Source: Acidobacteriota bacterium
Lineage (GTDB): Bacteria > Acidobacteriota > Thermoanaerobaculia > UBA5066
Direction: 5' to 3'
DNA: 64,000 nucleotides
Assembly: GCA_016716715.1 (NCBI GenBank)
Contig: JADJVE010000009.1
Span: 124,001-188,000 of the forward strand
The notes under the pieces were generated by a model. That model was not told the origin of the DNA. It saw only the letters and a program-made list of their open reading frames with translations, and did no database searches. Below, piece by piece: positions 1 through 9,333 of the stretch. Position 1 is the first letter of the stretch. Each line of letters opens with the position of its first letter. The position numbers were made by a program, and so were the translations under genes.

Positions 1-1
1 C

Positions 2-2788
2 CCTTCGGGGTCGGGCAAGTCGTCGCTCGCCTTCGACACGCTCTACGCCGAGGGCCAGCGGCGCTTCGTCGAGTCCATGTCGACGTACGCGCGGCAGTAC
101 CTCGAGCGGCTCGAGCGGCCGGACGTGGACGAGATCACGCACGTCCTGCCCGCGATCGCGATCGAGCAGAAAGCGGCCGCGCGCTCGGCGAGGTCGACGA
201 TCGGCTCGGCCACCGAGATCCACGACGTCCTGCGCCTCCTCTTCTCGGCCGCGGGGACGCTGCGCTGCCCGGACGATGGCAGCGCCGTGCGCCGCGAGAC
301 GCCCGAGACCGTCCGCGCGGCGCTCCTCGAAGAGTTCGGCGAGGGAGCGCGCCTCCTCGTCATCGCCCCGAGGAAGGTGACTTCGTTCGCGGCGGAGAGC
401 GCGGAGTGGAGGCGCCTCGGCTTCTTCCGGTATGTCGGAGCGGCGGGTGACGTTCTGGAAATTGAAGAGAAGATTTCTTCGAGTGGAAGAAAGGGGAAGG
501 GCGCTTTTCCCCTTCTCATCGGCCGCCACGTGCTGCGGGGCGACGATCCGGAGATTCTTTCTTCACTTTCAATGGCATTCGACTCTTCGGACGGCGAGGT
601 GCGCGTGCTGCGCGCCGGAGAGCCGCTCGCGTCCGCCCGAACGTTTCGCCGCGGGCTGTCGTGCAACGCCTGCGGGCGCGCGTTCGCGGACCCGGTCCCC
701 GCGCTCTTCTCGTTCAACTCGCCGCGCGGGGCGTGCGAGACGTGCCAGGGCTTCGGGCGCGTCGTCGGGATCGACGCGGCGCGCGTGATCCCCGACGCGC
801 GCAAGTCGTTGCGTGAACGTCCCATCGCGCCGTTCAACTCGCCCTCGTACGAGAGCGCTTACGACGAGCTGAAGGCCGTCTCGCGCCGCCTGAAGCTGCG
901 GTGGGACGTGCCGTGGAGCGAGCTGACGCAGCGGGAGCGGGACGTCGTCTGGAAGGGCTCCGGCGACTGGTACGGCGTCGAGGGGCTCTTCAAGTACCTC
1001 GAGAAGAAGCGCTACAAGGTGCACGTCCGCGTGCTTCTCTCGCGCTACCGCGGCTACTCGAGGTGCCCCGCGTGCGGCGGCGCGCGCCTGAGGCCCGAGG
1101 CGCTCGCGGTGACGGTGGGCGGGAAGACGATCGCCGACGTTTGCGACCTGACGCTCGACGGGTTCGTGGCGTTCCTCGGCGCGCTCCCGCTGCGCGACGC
1201 CGAGCGCGAGCGGGCGGCCTCCCTCGTCGACGAGCTGACGCGGCGAGCCCGCACGCTGGTCGAGATCGGCCTCGGCTACCTGACGCTTGCGCGCACGATG
1301 CGCACGCTGTCGGGCGGCGAGGCGCAGCGCGTCCAGCTCGGATCGGCCATCGGCAACGCGCTCACGGGCACGCTCTACGTCCTCGACGAGCCGACGGTGG
1401 GCCTGCACCCGCGCGACACGCGCCGCCTTCTCGCCGTCCTCGAAAGGCTCGCGGCGGCGGGCAACGCGGTGGTCGCCGTGGAGCACGACACGGACGTCAT
1501 CCGCGCTGCGGACCACGTCATCGACCTGGGCCCAGGGGCGGGTGCTCTGGGCGGGCGGCTCGTCTTCGAGGGGACGCCGGAGGCGCTGACCGAACAGGAC
1601 ACCGCGACGGGCAGGTCGTTGAAGAAGGAGAGAGAGGTATTTCTTGCTTCGGAGAGCAGGCCATACGGTCAGAGCGCGTCGAGCCAGAGCCTCGCAGCCG
1701 AAACGGTGGGCGCCTACGGCGCTTTCTTAGAAGGGGGTGTAAGTGGCCGCGCGCGCGAGCGGGCCAGTGCGCTCCGGGTTGTCGGAGCTCGCGCGAACAA
1801 CCTCCAGAACCTGTCCGTTTCGTTTCCGCTCGGTTGCCTCGTGGCCGTGTCCGGGGTCTCGGGGTCGGGGAAATCTTCCCTCGTCGTCGACGTCCTTGCC
1901 GCGGGTGCGCGGCAGCGGATGGGCAAGGGCCTTCTCCCGGGAATCGAGGCGGTGGGGGAGCACGACGGTATCTTCGGGCTCGAGCACCTTTCGGACGTCG
2001 TCCTCGTCGACCAGTCGCCGCTCGGGCGCTCGTCGCGCTCGAACCCCGCGACCGTGACGAAGACGTGGGACGAGATCCGCACGCTTCTCGCGCGGACCCC
2101 GGCCGCGAAGGCCCGGAAGCTCGAGAAGGGCGCGTTCAGCTTCAACGCGGTGGGCGGACGCTGCGAGCGGTGCGAGGGCGCCGGCGTCGTGACCGTGGAC
2201 ATGCAGTTCCTCGCGGACGTGACGATCGTCTGCGACGTCTGCGACGGACGTCGGTTCAAGCCCGAGGTCCTCGAGGTGCGCCTGCGCGGGAGGAACGTCG
2301 ACGGGCTCCTCGCGACGACCGTCGACGAGGCGCGCCTCCTCTTCGCGGACGCGCCCGCCATCGCGGACCGCCTCCAGCCGCTCGCGGACGCCGGTCTCGG
2401 CTACCTCACGCTCGGCCAGTCGACGGCGACGCTCTCGGGAGGCGAGGCGCAGCGGCTGAAGATCGCCACCTTCCTCCGGGGAGCCGAGGCCCCGAAGGAG
2501 CCGGTCCTGTTCGTGTTCGACGAGCCGACGACGGGCCTGGCGCCGAGCGACGTCGACGTCCTCCTCGCCGTGTTCCGCCGGCTCCTCGCGGCCGGGCATT
2601 CGATCGTCGCGGTAGAGCACAACACCGCCTTCCTGGCGCGCGCCGACCACCTGATCGAGCTGGGTCCGGACGGCGGTCCGGACGGCGGCCGCGTCGTCTT
2701 CGAGGGCGCGCCGGCGGCGCTCGCGGCCCGCGGCGGGACGCCGACCGCGCATGCGTTGAAAGGACGGGTACAATTTCCGCTACGGTGA
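2..2788 (+). CDS. uvrA: UvrA excinuclease ABC subunit A (5' partial)
   Basis: DNA-damage recognition ATPase of nucleotide excision repair, cytoplasmic, partner of UvrB. The frame enters the window inside the first Walker A (GSGKSS) followed by the UvrA hallmark LYAEGQRRFVES, so only about 20-30 residues lie outside. Both ABC modules are present in order: zinc finger CNAC/CETC (about 662-741), signature LSGGEAQR (about 1310), LDEP Walker B (about 1381), second Walker A GVSGSGKSS (about 1853), zinc finger CERC/CDVC (about 2161-2250), second signature (about 2435) and FDEP (about 2518). 928 residues are visible, close to the usual full length of about 940. The linker between modules (about 1600-1770) is longer than in E. 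coli, and a locally AT-richer stretch (460-590) falls where the UvrB-binding domain should be. The TGA overlaps the GTG of the next gene. Confidence 0.96.
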   Translation, partial: PSGSGKSSLAFDTLYAEGQRRFVESMSTYARQYLERLERPDVDEITHVLPAIAIEQKAAARSARSTIGSATEIHDVLRLLFSAAGTLRCPDDGSAVRRETPETVRAALLEEFGEGARLLVIAPRKVTSFAAESAEWRRLGFFRYVGAAGDVLEIEEKISSSGRKGKGAFPLLIGRHVLRGDDPEILSSLSMAFDSSDGEVRVLRAGEPLASARTFRRGLSCNACGRAFADPVPALFSFNSPRGACETCQGFGRVVGIDAARVIPDARKSLRERPIAPFNSPSYESAYDELKAVSRRLKLRWDVPWSELTQRERDVVWKGSGDWYGVEGLFKYLEKKRYKVHVRVLLSRYRGYSRCPACGGARLRPEALAVTVGGKTIADVCDLTLDGFVAFLGALPLRDAERERAASLVDELTRRARTLVEIGLGYLTLARTMRTLSGGEAQRVQLGSAIGNALTGTLYVLDEPTVGLHPRDTRRLLAVLERLAAAGNAVVAVEHDTDVIRAADHVIDLGPGAGALGGRLVFEGTPEALTEQDTATGRSLKKEREVFLASESRPYGQSASSQSLAAETVGAYGAFLEGGVSGRARERASALRVVGARANNLQNLSVSFPLGCLVAVSGVSGSGKSSLVVDVLAAGARQRMGKGLLPGIEAVGEHDGIFGLEHLSDVVLVDQSPLGRSSRSNPATVTKTWDEIRTLLARTPAAKARKLEKGAFSFNAVGGRCERCEGAGVVTVDMQFLADVTIVCDVCDGRRFKPEVLEVRLRGRNVDGLLATTVDEARLLFADAPAIADRLQPLADAGLGYLTLGQSTATLSGGEAQRLKIATFLRGAEAPKEPVLFVFDEPTTGLAPSDVDVLLAVFRRLLAAGHSIVAVEHNTAFLARADHLIELGPDGGPDGGRVVFEGAPAALAARGGTPTAHALKGRVQFPLR
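2769..2774 (+). promoter_or_regulatory. candidate -10 element (TACAAT)
   Basis: TACAAT lies inside the end of uvrA, 10 bases before the GTG at 2785 of the FHA-RDD gene. It fits the hexamer-close-to-start pattern seen at several genes in the window. No clear -35 is visible. Confidence 0.35.
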
Positions 2789-3964
2789 CGGAAGAGAAGT
2801 GGAAATACGTTCTCTCGGCCGAAGGCCGCGAGATCGAGCTTTCGGACGGAGAGGTGACGCTCGGGCGGAGCCGCACGTCGACGGTGCGGCTCGAGCACGA
2901 ATCGGTCTCGCGCTCGCACGCGCTCCTGACGTTCGACCGCGGCGAGGCCGTCGTGAAGGATCTCGCCTCCTCCAACGGCACGTTCGTGGGCGGAAAGCGG
3001 ATTTCGCGCGAGACGCGCCTCGTGAACGGCGACCGTCTCCAGCTCGGCGCCGCGGTGATCGATGTGCGGCTCCTCGCGCCGGACGCCGCGTCCGAGCGCA
3101 CGGCCCTCATGACGCCCGACCAGCTGCCTGACGCGCCGCCCCCGCGTCCGCCCTCGGGCATCACGTACGAGCCCGTCCCCGGCCTCACGAACCCCGGCCT
3201 GTCCGGGCCCGAGGCGCCGCTCGGGCCGGATCCGATTTCGGCTTCGGATCTGTTCCGTGCCGTGGACCGCCCGCCGGTTGCGGATCCTTCCATGGTGGTC
3301 GACGTGTTCCCGCCCATGGGTGGGGCGCCCGACGAGGTCTCCCACGATCGCGCCGCCCACGATCGTGCCGCCCGCAATTGCGCCGCCGCAGCGCGAGCTT
3401 GCCGACTACTCGATCCGCGTCCACGAGGCCGAGAAGGCGGCTCGCATTCCGCCCGCCGACAGAGCCGCGAGCTTTCGGGAACGCCGCACGCCTTCCCTCA
3501 ACGAGACGCCGCGCGGCGTGGCGAACCCCTTCGCCCGCCTTCTTGCGGCGCTCGTCGACGCGGTGATTCTCGCCGCGATCAACGTGCTGCTCTTCGCGCC
3601 CGTTTTCCTGATCGACTACTTCCGGGCCGAGCTCCAGACGCGCGACGCCGCGCCCGACTGGGCGTTTCGCGCGATCACCGGGCTGTCCATCCTCCTCGCG
3701 CTTCTCGCGAACGTCCTCTACGTGGTCGGCGGCTGGGCGTGGCGCGGCCGCACTCCCGGCAAATCGCTTCTCGGCCTCGCCGTCGTCAGGCGTGGCGGGC
3801 CCTCGGGCCAGGGCATCGGATGGGGGTCCGCGTTCATCCGCGCGATCGTCTGCGTCCTCGCGGGCCTCCCGCTGGGGCTCGGGTGGGCGTGGGCGTTCTT
3901 CGAGAAGGACAGGCGGGCTTTCCAGGACCTCGCGGCCGGAACCTGGGTGATCAGGGTCCGTTGA
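2785..3964 (+). CDS. FHA domain - RDD membrane protein, split by a frameshift
   Basis: The N-terminal part, from a GTG that overlaps the uvrA stop, is an FHA phosphothreonine-binding domain (LGRS, SRSHA and SSNGTFVGG within the first 80 residues), followed by a Pro-rich linker. The C-terminal part, from about 3400, is an RDD-family membrane domain: ARLLAALVDAVI, three hydrophobic segments, and FQDLAAGTW at the end. The two parts are in different frames (frame 1, then frame 2). Reading switches sensibly if one base is skipped at about 3335-3345, in the linker, where the second frame gives an alternating Pro/Ile/Ala stretch. FHA proteins usually read Ser/Thr kinase output; two such kinases are in this window. 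A single-base insertion error or a true inactivating mutation are both possible. Function of the RDD part is unknown. Confidence 0.75.
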
Positions 3965-4788
3965 GCGCCGCGAGGAGCGCGGGGGAGAGGAGCTGCTCCT
4001 CCACCTTCCTCGGACCGCCCCGTTCGCGCCAGGCGCCGAGCGAGCGGCGTGCGCGGGCCAGGAGGAGCGGGTCGGACTCGCCCTCGAGAACGTAGCGCGT
4101 CCCGAGGACGAGACACTGCAGGAGGTCCGCCTCCCGAGCCTCGGGCCGCGCGGCCCTGAGTCCGGCGAGGGCCGCCTCGGCGCCGTCGAAGTCGCCGGCC
4201 GAAAAGAGAACGAGGACTCTCTCGATCGTGGCGCCGCCCGCGTCGGCACGGGTCGGGCGGGCCGTCGGCGCGAGCATCGCGGGCGCGGCGGTCGGGACCG
4301 GCGTCGGAACCGGGGGGAAGAGGCGTCGGCGTCGCGGCGGCCTGGAGGGCGGCCGCGGCGCGCCGGTCGAGCGCGTCGACCCGCGCGAGGAGGTCGCCGT
4401 ACTCCGGGAACCGCCGGATGAGCCCGGCGTCGCGCGAGCGCGCGAGGTCCTCGCGCGCGGCGGCGTCCTCCCCGAGCTCCATCCGCGCCGCTCCCCTCCA
4501 GTAGTACGGGTCGTAGAGGTCGACGTAGTAGCGGTTCGTCCCGAAGTGCTCCTTCACGTCGCGATGCCCGGTCCCGAGCGCCTCGTCCATCCGCTTCAGG
4601 ACCTCCAGCCAGTCCTTTCGGCCTGCCGCGGCCACGCCCGCCTGGTAGGCCTTGACCGCCGCGTCGGGGGGTAGAATCGACTGCGGCGCGGCGGGGCCCG
4701 CCAGCGTCAGCAAAAGCGCGGCCAGGGCCGGAGTCCGGCCTGAAGCGCGTGGGGTGGGGACCGCGACGGGACACTCCCTCGGAAGCAT
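3951..4788 (-). CDS. TPR-like secreted protein of unknown function, split by a frameshift
   Basis: The N-terminal part has a hydrophobic leader (ALAALLLTLAGPAAPQ) and TPR-like helices (KAYQAGVAAAGRKDWLEVLKRMDEAL; then YYWRGAARMELGEDAAAREDLARS). The C-terminal part, in another frame below 4312, continues with helices (VLVLFSAGDFDGAEAALAGL, LLLARARRSLGAW). The break is at a run of six Cs on the coding strand (six Gs at 4312-4317). Removing one base joins the halves through a Pro/Thr linker (PTPLPPVPTPVPTAAPA), so the run probably carries one extra base. The 3' end overlaps the 3' end of the FHA-RDD gene convergently. Role unknown; cell-envelope location is inferred from the leader. Confidence 0.65.
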
Positions 4789-4797
4789 TTAGAAGGG

Positions 4798-4803
4798 ATT
4801 CTA
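4798..4803 (-). promoter_or_regulatory. candidate -10 element (TAGAAT)
   Basis: TAGAAT read on the minus strand, 9 bases before the ATG at 4788. The same TAGAATC string precedes the minus-strand genes starting at 11915, 14175 and 28395. The region is a divergent gap of only 22 bases shared with the gene at 4811. Confidence 0.4.
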
Positions 4804-4810
4804 GAGAACG

Positions 4811-7800
4811 ATGGGTTTCCCTCCCCGTTTCACGCTCCGCCTCGCCATCGCCACGATCCTGGCCGCCGTTTTCGGCGCGCCCGGGGCGTACGCCCAGACC
4901 ACGCCGTACCCGTGCCCGGCTGCCTCGCCCGCCCTCACGGGTCCGTCCGTGGCGCAGGCGGGCGAGGCCTACGCCGTCTCGTGGACGAACGTCCTCGGGA
5001 ACCTCGTCTCCTCGAGCGCCGCGTACTCGTACACGCTCCTGCGCGCGGCGGACAAGGATTTCACGAAGGTCACCGACTCGATCACGACCCAGCGCTCCGC
5101 GCTGACGCTTCCGGCGCCGACGGCCGGTGTGAGCACCCTCTACCACCGCGTCGTCGTCTCGACGCCTTGCCCGACGCTCATCGCGATCGTGTCGAACGTC
5201 CTCGCGGTCCCGGTCAAGACGACGTGCGACGTCCCGCCCTCCGTCGGCACCCTCACGGCCTCCCCGGAGAACCCGCCGGCGTTCTCCACGTGGGTCGTTT
5301 CGTGGAACACGCTCGGCACCGGCCCCGGGCCCGGAGTCGGCGCGGCGAACCTGAAGTTCCGGATCCGGCGGACGAGCGCGCTCGAGCCCGAAGGCAAGGA
5401 GTGGGTCGTGGACGGCGGCGCCGCCTCGTTCGCGGGCCCGCCCGGCGACTACGTATTCGAGGTTCGCGCCGAGGCCGTGTGCGGCAGCGTGGGCCCGTGG
5501 TCCCCGCCGAAGAGGGTCACGGTCGGGACCGTGGTCAAGCCCTCGCTCGTTCTCGTGTCCGAGCCCGCGCCTCTCGCGCGGCTCGTTCCGGCGGCGGGCG
5601 TGAAACCCGGGACGTCGTTCGCGGTTCGCAACGGGGGCACGGAGCCGCTCACGGCGACCACGCAGTGCGACGACTCGGGCTTCGCGATCGTTCCGGCAAA
5701 GTTCACGCTCTCGGCCGGCGCCGTCCAGGAGATCTCGGTCACGTCGCTCTACGTGACCGCGCTCGCCCAGCCCGTGAAGGCGGCGGTCACGGTTTCTTCC
5801 GGCGCCACGACGCTCAGCGTGCCGATCACGATCGTCCTCGCCGCCTCGGCCCCGGCCGCGCCGGTCGTCTGGAGCCAGCCGGCGGCCGACGTCGACGTGA
5901 ACGGCACGGCGGTGACGCGCAGCCTCGTGAACAGCGGCGCGACGTCCGCGGCGTTCGTCGGCTCGGTCAAGGCGCCGTGGATCTCGCTCCAGTCGCTGGA
6001 CGGGCAGGCGTGGGACCGCCCGATGGCGCCGTACGAGACGCGCCCCGTCCGGCTCGTCATCGATCGCGCGAAGCGCCGCGGCGAGACCGGGACCGAGGTG
6101 GGCGCGGTCGCGATCACGACGGTCGGCTTCGCCGCGCCGCAAACGCTCGTCGTCAACGACGACGGCCCGAGGATCCCGCCTGCCGGGGCCGGCACGGCGG
6201 CGACGCCGGCCGCCCTCGCGAAGACGCGCGTCCTCTACGCCGCGTTCCCGAATGCGGTCGACGCCCGCGGCGTGGGCCGCTTCGCGGCGGACCTGTGGAT
6301 CACGAACACGGACGTCGTGAACCCGATCACGCTGTCGCTCTTCTTCAATCCGATCGGGGCGCCCGCCGACGGCTCGGCCATCAAGCGCTTCGACGTCCAG
6401 CTCGCGGCCGGCGAGACGCGCCGCTACCGCAACGTCGTCGCGACGCTGCTCGGTTCCGAGGGGGCGTTCACGGTCGAGGTCCGCTCCTCGGCACCTACCG
6501 TGAGCGCGACCGCGCTCGTCGCGAACACGGCGCTCCCGGCCGTCGCAGCCGCGCGCCGCGCGCTGACGGGCGTGGCCTCCGGCTCCTACGGGTTCGAGAT
6601 GCGGCCGACGTCGCCGGGCGAAGGGGCGAAACAGAGCGACCCGGTCCACGTCGTGTCCGGGCTTGCCAAGGACGCGAACCGCCGGTCGAATCTCCTGCTC
6701 CTCGAGACGTCCGGTTACGACACCACCGTCGAGGTCACGTTGAAGGACAAGAGAGGCGCTCCCATCACGAAGGGCGGGCAGATCGTCCGGATCACGCAGA
6801 TCGTGCCCGCGAACGGCACGATTCAGCTGAACGGCGACGAGGTGCTCTTCGACGGTCCCGTGAATGGCGCATATGTGTGGGCCACGATCCAGTGGATGTC
6901 GAGCGCGACCGACGGCGCGGGGGCTCCGAAGGGCTCTGTCGTCGGGATGGCGACGGTCATCGACAACCGGACGCAGGACTCGTCGCTTCACGTCGGGGTC
7001 TCGACGACCGCGCTGAACCCGAGCTACGTTCCGGTCTCCAGCCTGGCCGCTTCGCGGACCGCGCTGGCGTCTTTGCCGTACGGCGGTGACTCCGCTCCGC
7101 TCGCGTTCCCGACCGTGCACTCCGCCGGCGCGACGCTGGCGACGGGAACCCGCCCCTTCTGGCGGACGCGCCTCACGATGACGAACACGAGCACGACCGA
7201 GGATCGGAACTTCCGCCTGAAGTACGTCGACGCCGCGGGCAATGCGGTCACGAGCCTCACGCAGCCCCTCCCGGTGGGGGCCGTCGTCGCCTACGAGGAC
7301 GTACTCGAAGAAATCTTCGATGCTCTCCCGGTCACGAACACGTACGGCCAGATCATCATCGAGAGCAAGAAGAACAACGACGGGACCTGGGCCTCCGGCT
7401 GGGCCGACGTGGACGTCCAGACCGAGGCCTACACGATCGACCCGGTCGGCGGCTTCGGCGAGTTCAAGACCGGCATGGAAGGCTACGCGTACTTCCACGG
7501 GTACTCGTCGTTCCAGTCGAACCTCGGGACGATGTCGTTCGACGGCGCCGAGAACAGCACGAACTACAGGACGAACATGATCCTGCACGAGGTCGGCGGG
7601 GCGACGTGCGACGTCATCATCTCGGCGTACATGCCCGGCTCGTTCGTTCCGGTCGCGTCCGTCACGAAGCGTCTCGCGCCGAACGGCTACTTCTCCGACG
7701 AGCTCTTCACGAACGTCCTCGGCCTGAACCTCACCGAGGTCACGGACGTGCGCGTCGTCGTGAGGCAGATCTCGGGCGACGGCGTCTTCCTCGCCTTCGC

Positions 7801-7876
7801 CTCGAAGATCGACCGCGCCAGCGGCGACCCCGCGAACGTCTTCCTGCGCCCCGCCGCCGCGGGCACCGGGCGCTGA
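4811..7876 (+). CDS. large secreted protein of unknown function (1021 aa)
   Basis: Begins with a clear signal peptide (LAIATILAAVFGAPGAYAQ, about residues 11-29). The mature part looks like a chain of beta-sandwich modules: two fibronectin-III-like segments with Cys pairs (residues about 35-240), immunoglobulin-like segments (about 245-450, with repeated 'VSSGATTLSVPI' style strands), and two C-terminal modules with long runs of alternating hydrophobic residues and many Asn/Thr. No catalytic motif, membrane anchor or sorting signal was recognised. ATG start chosen because the leader follows at once. Likely exported to the cell surface or medium. The next gene, a Ser/Thr kinase, starts 8 bases after its stop, so the two may be co-transcribed. 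I do not recognise the family. Confidence 0.8.
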   Translation: MGFPPRFTLRLAIATILAAVFGAPGAYAQTTPYPCPAASPALTGPSVAQAGEAYAVSWTNVLGNLVSSSAAYSYTLLRAADKDFTKVTDSITTQRSALTLPAPTAGVSTLYHRVVVSTPCPTLIAIVSNVLAVPVKTTCDVPPSVGTLTASPENPPAFSTWVVSWNTLGTGPGPGVGAANLKFRIRRTSALEPEGKEWVVDGGAASFAGPPGDYVFEVRAEAVCGSVGPWSPPKRVTVGTVVKPSLVLVSEPAPLARLVPAAGVKPGTSFAVRNGGTEPLTATTQCDDSGFAIVPAKFTLSAGAVQEISVTSLYVTALAQPVKAAVTVSSGATTLSVPITIVLAASAPAAPVVWSQPAADVDVNGTAVTRSLVNSGATSAAFVGSVKAPWISLQSLDGQAWDRPMAPYETRPVRLVIDRAKRRGETGTEVGAVAITTVGFAAPQTLVVNDDGPRIPPAGAGTAATPAALAKTRVLYAAFPNAVDARGVGRFAADLWITNTDVVNPITLSLFFNPIGAPADGSAIKRFDVQLAAGETRRYRNVVATLLGSEGAFTVEVRSSAPTVSATALVANTALPAVAAARRALTGVASGSYGFEMRPTSPGEGAKQSDPVHVVSGLAKDANRRSNLLLLETSGYDTTVEVTLKDKRGAPITKGGQIVRITQIVPANGTIQLNGDEVLFDGPVNGAYVWATIQWMSSATDGAGAPKGSVVGMATVIDNRTQDSSLHVGVSTTALNPSYVPVSSLAASRTALASLPYGGDSAPLAFPTVHSAGATLATGTRPFWRTRLTMTNTSTTEDRNFRLKYVDAAGNAVTSLTQPLPVGAVVAYEDVLEEIFDALPVTNTYGQIIIESKKNNDGTWASGWADVDVQTEAYTIDPVGGFGEFKTGMEGYAYFHGYSSFQSNLGTMSFDGAENSTNYRTNMILHEVGGATCDVIISAYMPGSFVPVASVTKRLAPNGYFSDELFTNVLGLNLTEVTDVRVVVRQISGDGVFLAFASKIDRASGDPANVFLRPAAAGTGR

Positions 7877-7884
7877 CGGGGTCC

Positions 7885-9333
7885 TTGGCCGGCGCCGTCG
7901 AACGGATCGCCCATTACCGGATCCTGAAGCGGATCGGCCGCGGCGGCATGGGGATCGTCTACCAGGCCGTCGACGAGCGCGACGGCCGCCTCGTCGCCCT
8001 GAAGGTCATCCGCGAGGCCGAGGCCCCCGGCGACGAGTCCGCCGTCCACCAGCACGAGGCGCGCGTGCGCTTCGACCGCGAGGCCGCGATCCTCAAGAGC
8101 CTTCTCCACGTCAACGTCGTGACGTTCTACGAGATCGGGGAGGAAGACGGCACGCCGTGGCTCGCGATGGAGTACCTGGACGGCGTGCCGCTGACGTCCT
8201 ACGCCGGCAAGCCGTGGACGGAGACGCTCCCGCTCCTGGTCCAGGCCGCGCACGGGATGGAATACCTCGCCTCGCGCGGGATCGTCCACCGCGACCTTTC
8301 GCCCGACAACATCCTCGTGATCGAGCGCGGCGGCGATCTCATCGTCAAGCTCCTCGACTTCGGCATCGCGAAGCTGTTCGAGCACGCGACCGGCCTCGAG
8401 TCCCTCACGGCGACGGGCTTCTTCCTCGGGAAGGTCGCGTACGGGTCGCCGGAGCAGCTCGGCGCGCTCGGCCACGGAGCGACGCTCGACTGGCGGAGCG
8501 ACGTCTACAGCCTCGGCGTCATCTTCTACCAGGTCCTCGCGGGGCAGCGCCCGTTCGACGGCAAGGCGCCGGTCGAGTACATCGCGGCGCACCTGAACGC
8601 CACGGCGCCGCCCGTCGCCGCGCCGCACGACGCGCCCGCCCTGCCCGTGCCCCTCGTGCGCCTCATCGGGCAGATGCTGGAGAAGAAACGCGAGGACCGG
8701 CCTGGCGGCTGGCGCGAGATCGTGGACCGGCTCGTCGCCGTCCTCCGCTCGTCCGGCAGCACGGTGCGGCTCCCGGAATCCGTCGACCACCCGCTGCCGC
8801 CGCCGGCGGCCACGGGCCGGACGGCTCTGGTCGGCCAGATGCCGGCGACGACGCCCTCGCGCCGGGGGCGCGGGATCGAGGCGCGCATGCTCGCGAGCGT
8901 TGCCGCGGCGGCCCTCGTCCTCGTCGCGGCGGCCACGTGGTACGCGCGCCGCCCGCACGAGCCGGCCGATCCGCCCGCGCCCCGGCCGCGGCCCGCCGTG
9001 TCCGCGTCGGCGTCCGCGGCGCCCGGGGGAACCCCCGCCCCGGCCGCCCTCCTCGGCCGCCTGAAGATCCTCGCGCTGCCGTACGCGCGCGTCCTCGCCG
9101 TCGTGGACGCCGCCGGGAAGGCCGTCGCGCTCCCGAAGGACGCGACGACGCCCCTCCTGCTGCGCGACCTCGCGCCCGGAACGTACCGCGTCGCGCTCGC
9201 GGGGCCGGACGGGACGCGCCGCGTGGAACGGCGCGTCGACGTCGCGGCGGGAACGGCCGAGCTTCTTTCCGAGCCGTTCGAGACGCCTTCCTCACTCGCC
9301 CAGATGCTCGGCACCGGAGGTTCGAAGCCATGA
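7885..9333 (+). CDS. Ser/Thr protein kinase with one membrane segment and PEGA-like tail
   Basis: Membrane-anchored Hanks-type kinase, 482 residues from a TTG start chosen because it directly precedes the domain (the frame has no nearer ATG or GTG). Kinase domain residues about 10-275: glycine loop GRGGMGIVYQA, VALK lysine, HRDLSPDN catalytic loop, DFG in LLDFGIAK, and GSPEQL. The loop has Ser where Lys is usual (HRDLKP); this variant occurs in other bacterial kinases, so activity is still expected. One hydrophobic segment (MLASVAAAALVLVAAATW, about 333-350) is followed by a Pro/Ala linker and a short PEGA-like extracytoplasmic domain ending in a YRVALAGPDG strand. Its TGA overlaps the ATG of the FadL-like gene (ATGA), so the two are translationally coupled. 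Confidence 0.92.
   Translation: MAGAVERIAHYRILKRIGRGGMGIVYQAVDERDGRLVALKVIREAEAPGDESAVHQHEARVRFDREAAILKSLLHVNVVTFYEIGEEDGTPWLAMEYLDGVPLTSYAGKPWTETLPLLVQAAHGMEYLASRGIVHRDLSPDNILVIERGGDLIVKLLDFGIAKLFEHATGLESLTATGFFLGKVAYGSPEQLGALGHGATLDWRSDVYSLGVIFYQVLAGQRPFDGKAPVEYIAAHLNATAPPVAAPHDAPALPVPLVRLIGQMLEKKREDRPGGWREIVDRLVAVLRSSGSTVRLPESVDHPLPPPAATGRTALVGQMPATTPSRRGRGIEARMLASVAAAALVLVAAATWYARRPHEPADPPAPRPRPAVSASASAAPGGTPAPAALLGRLKILALPYARVLAVVDAAGKAVALPKDATTPLLLRDLAPGTYRVALAGPDGTRRVERRVDVAAGTAELLSEPFETPSSLAQMLGTGGSKP

Noticed and set aside
3185..7588. Open frame of about 1470 codons on the minus strand across several plus-strand genes
   Set aside because: Arg-rich, low-complexity translation with no domain; overlaps well-supported genes with signal peptides and conserved motifs.
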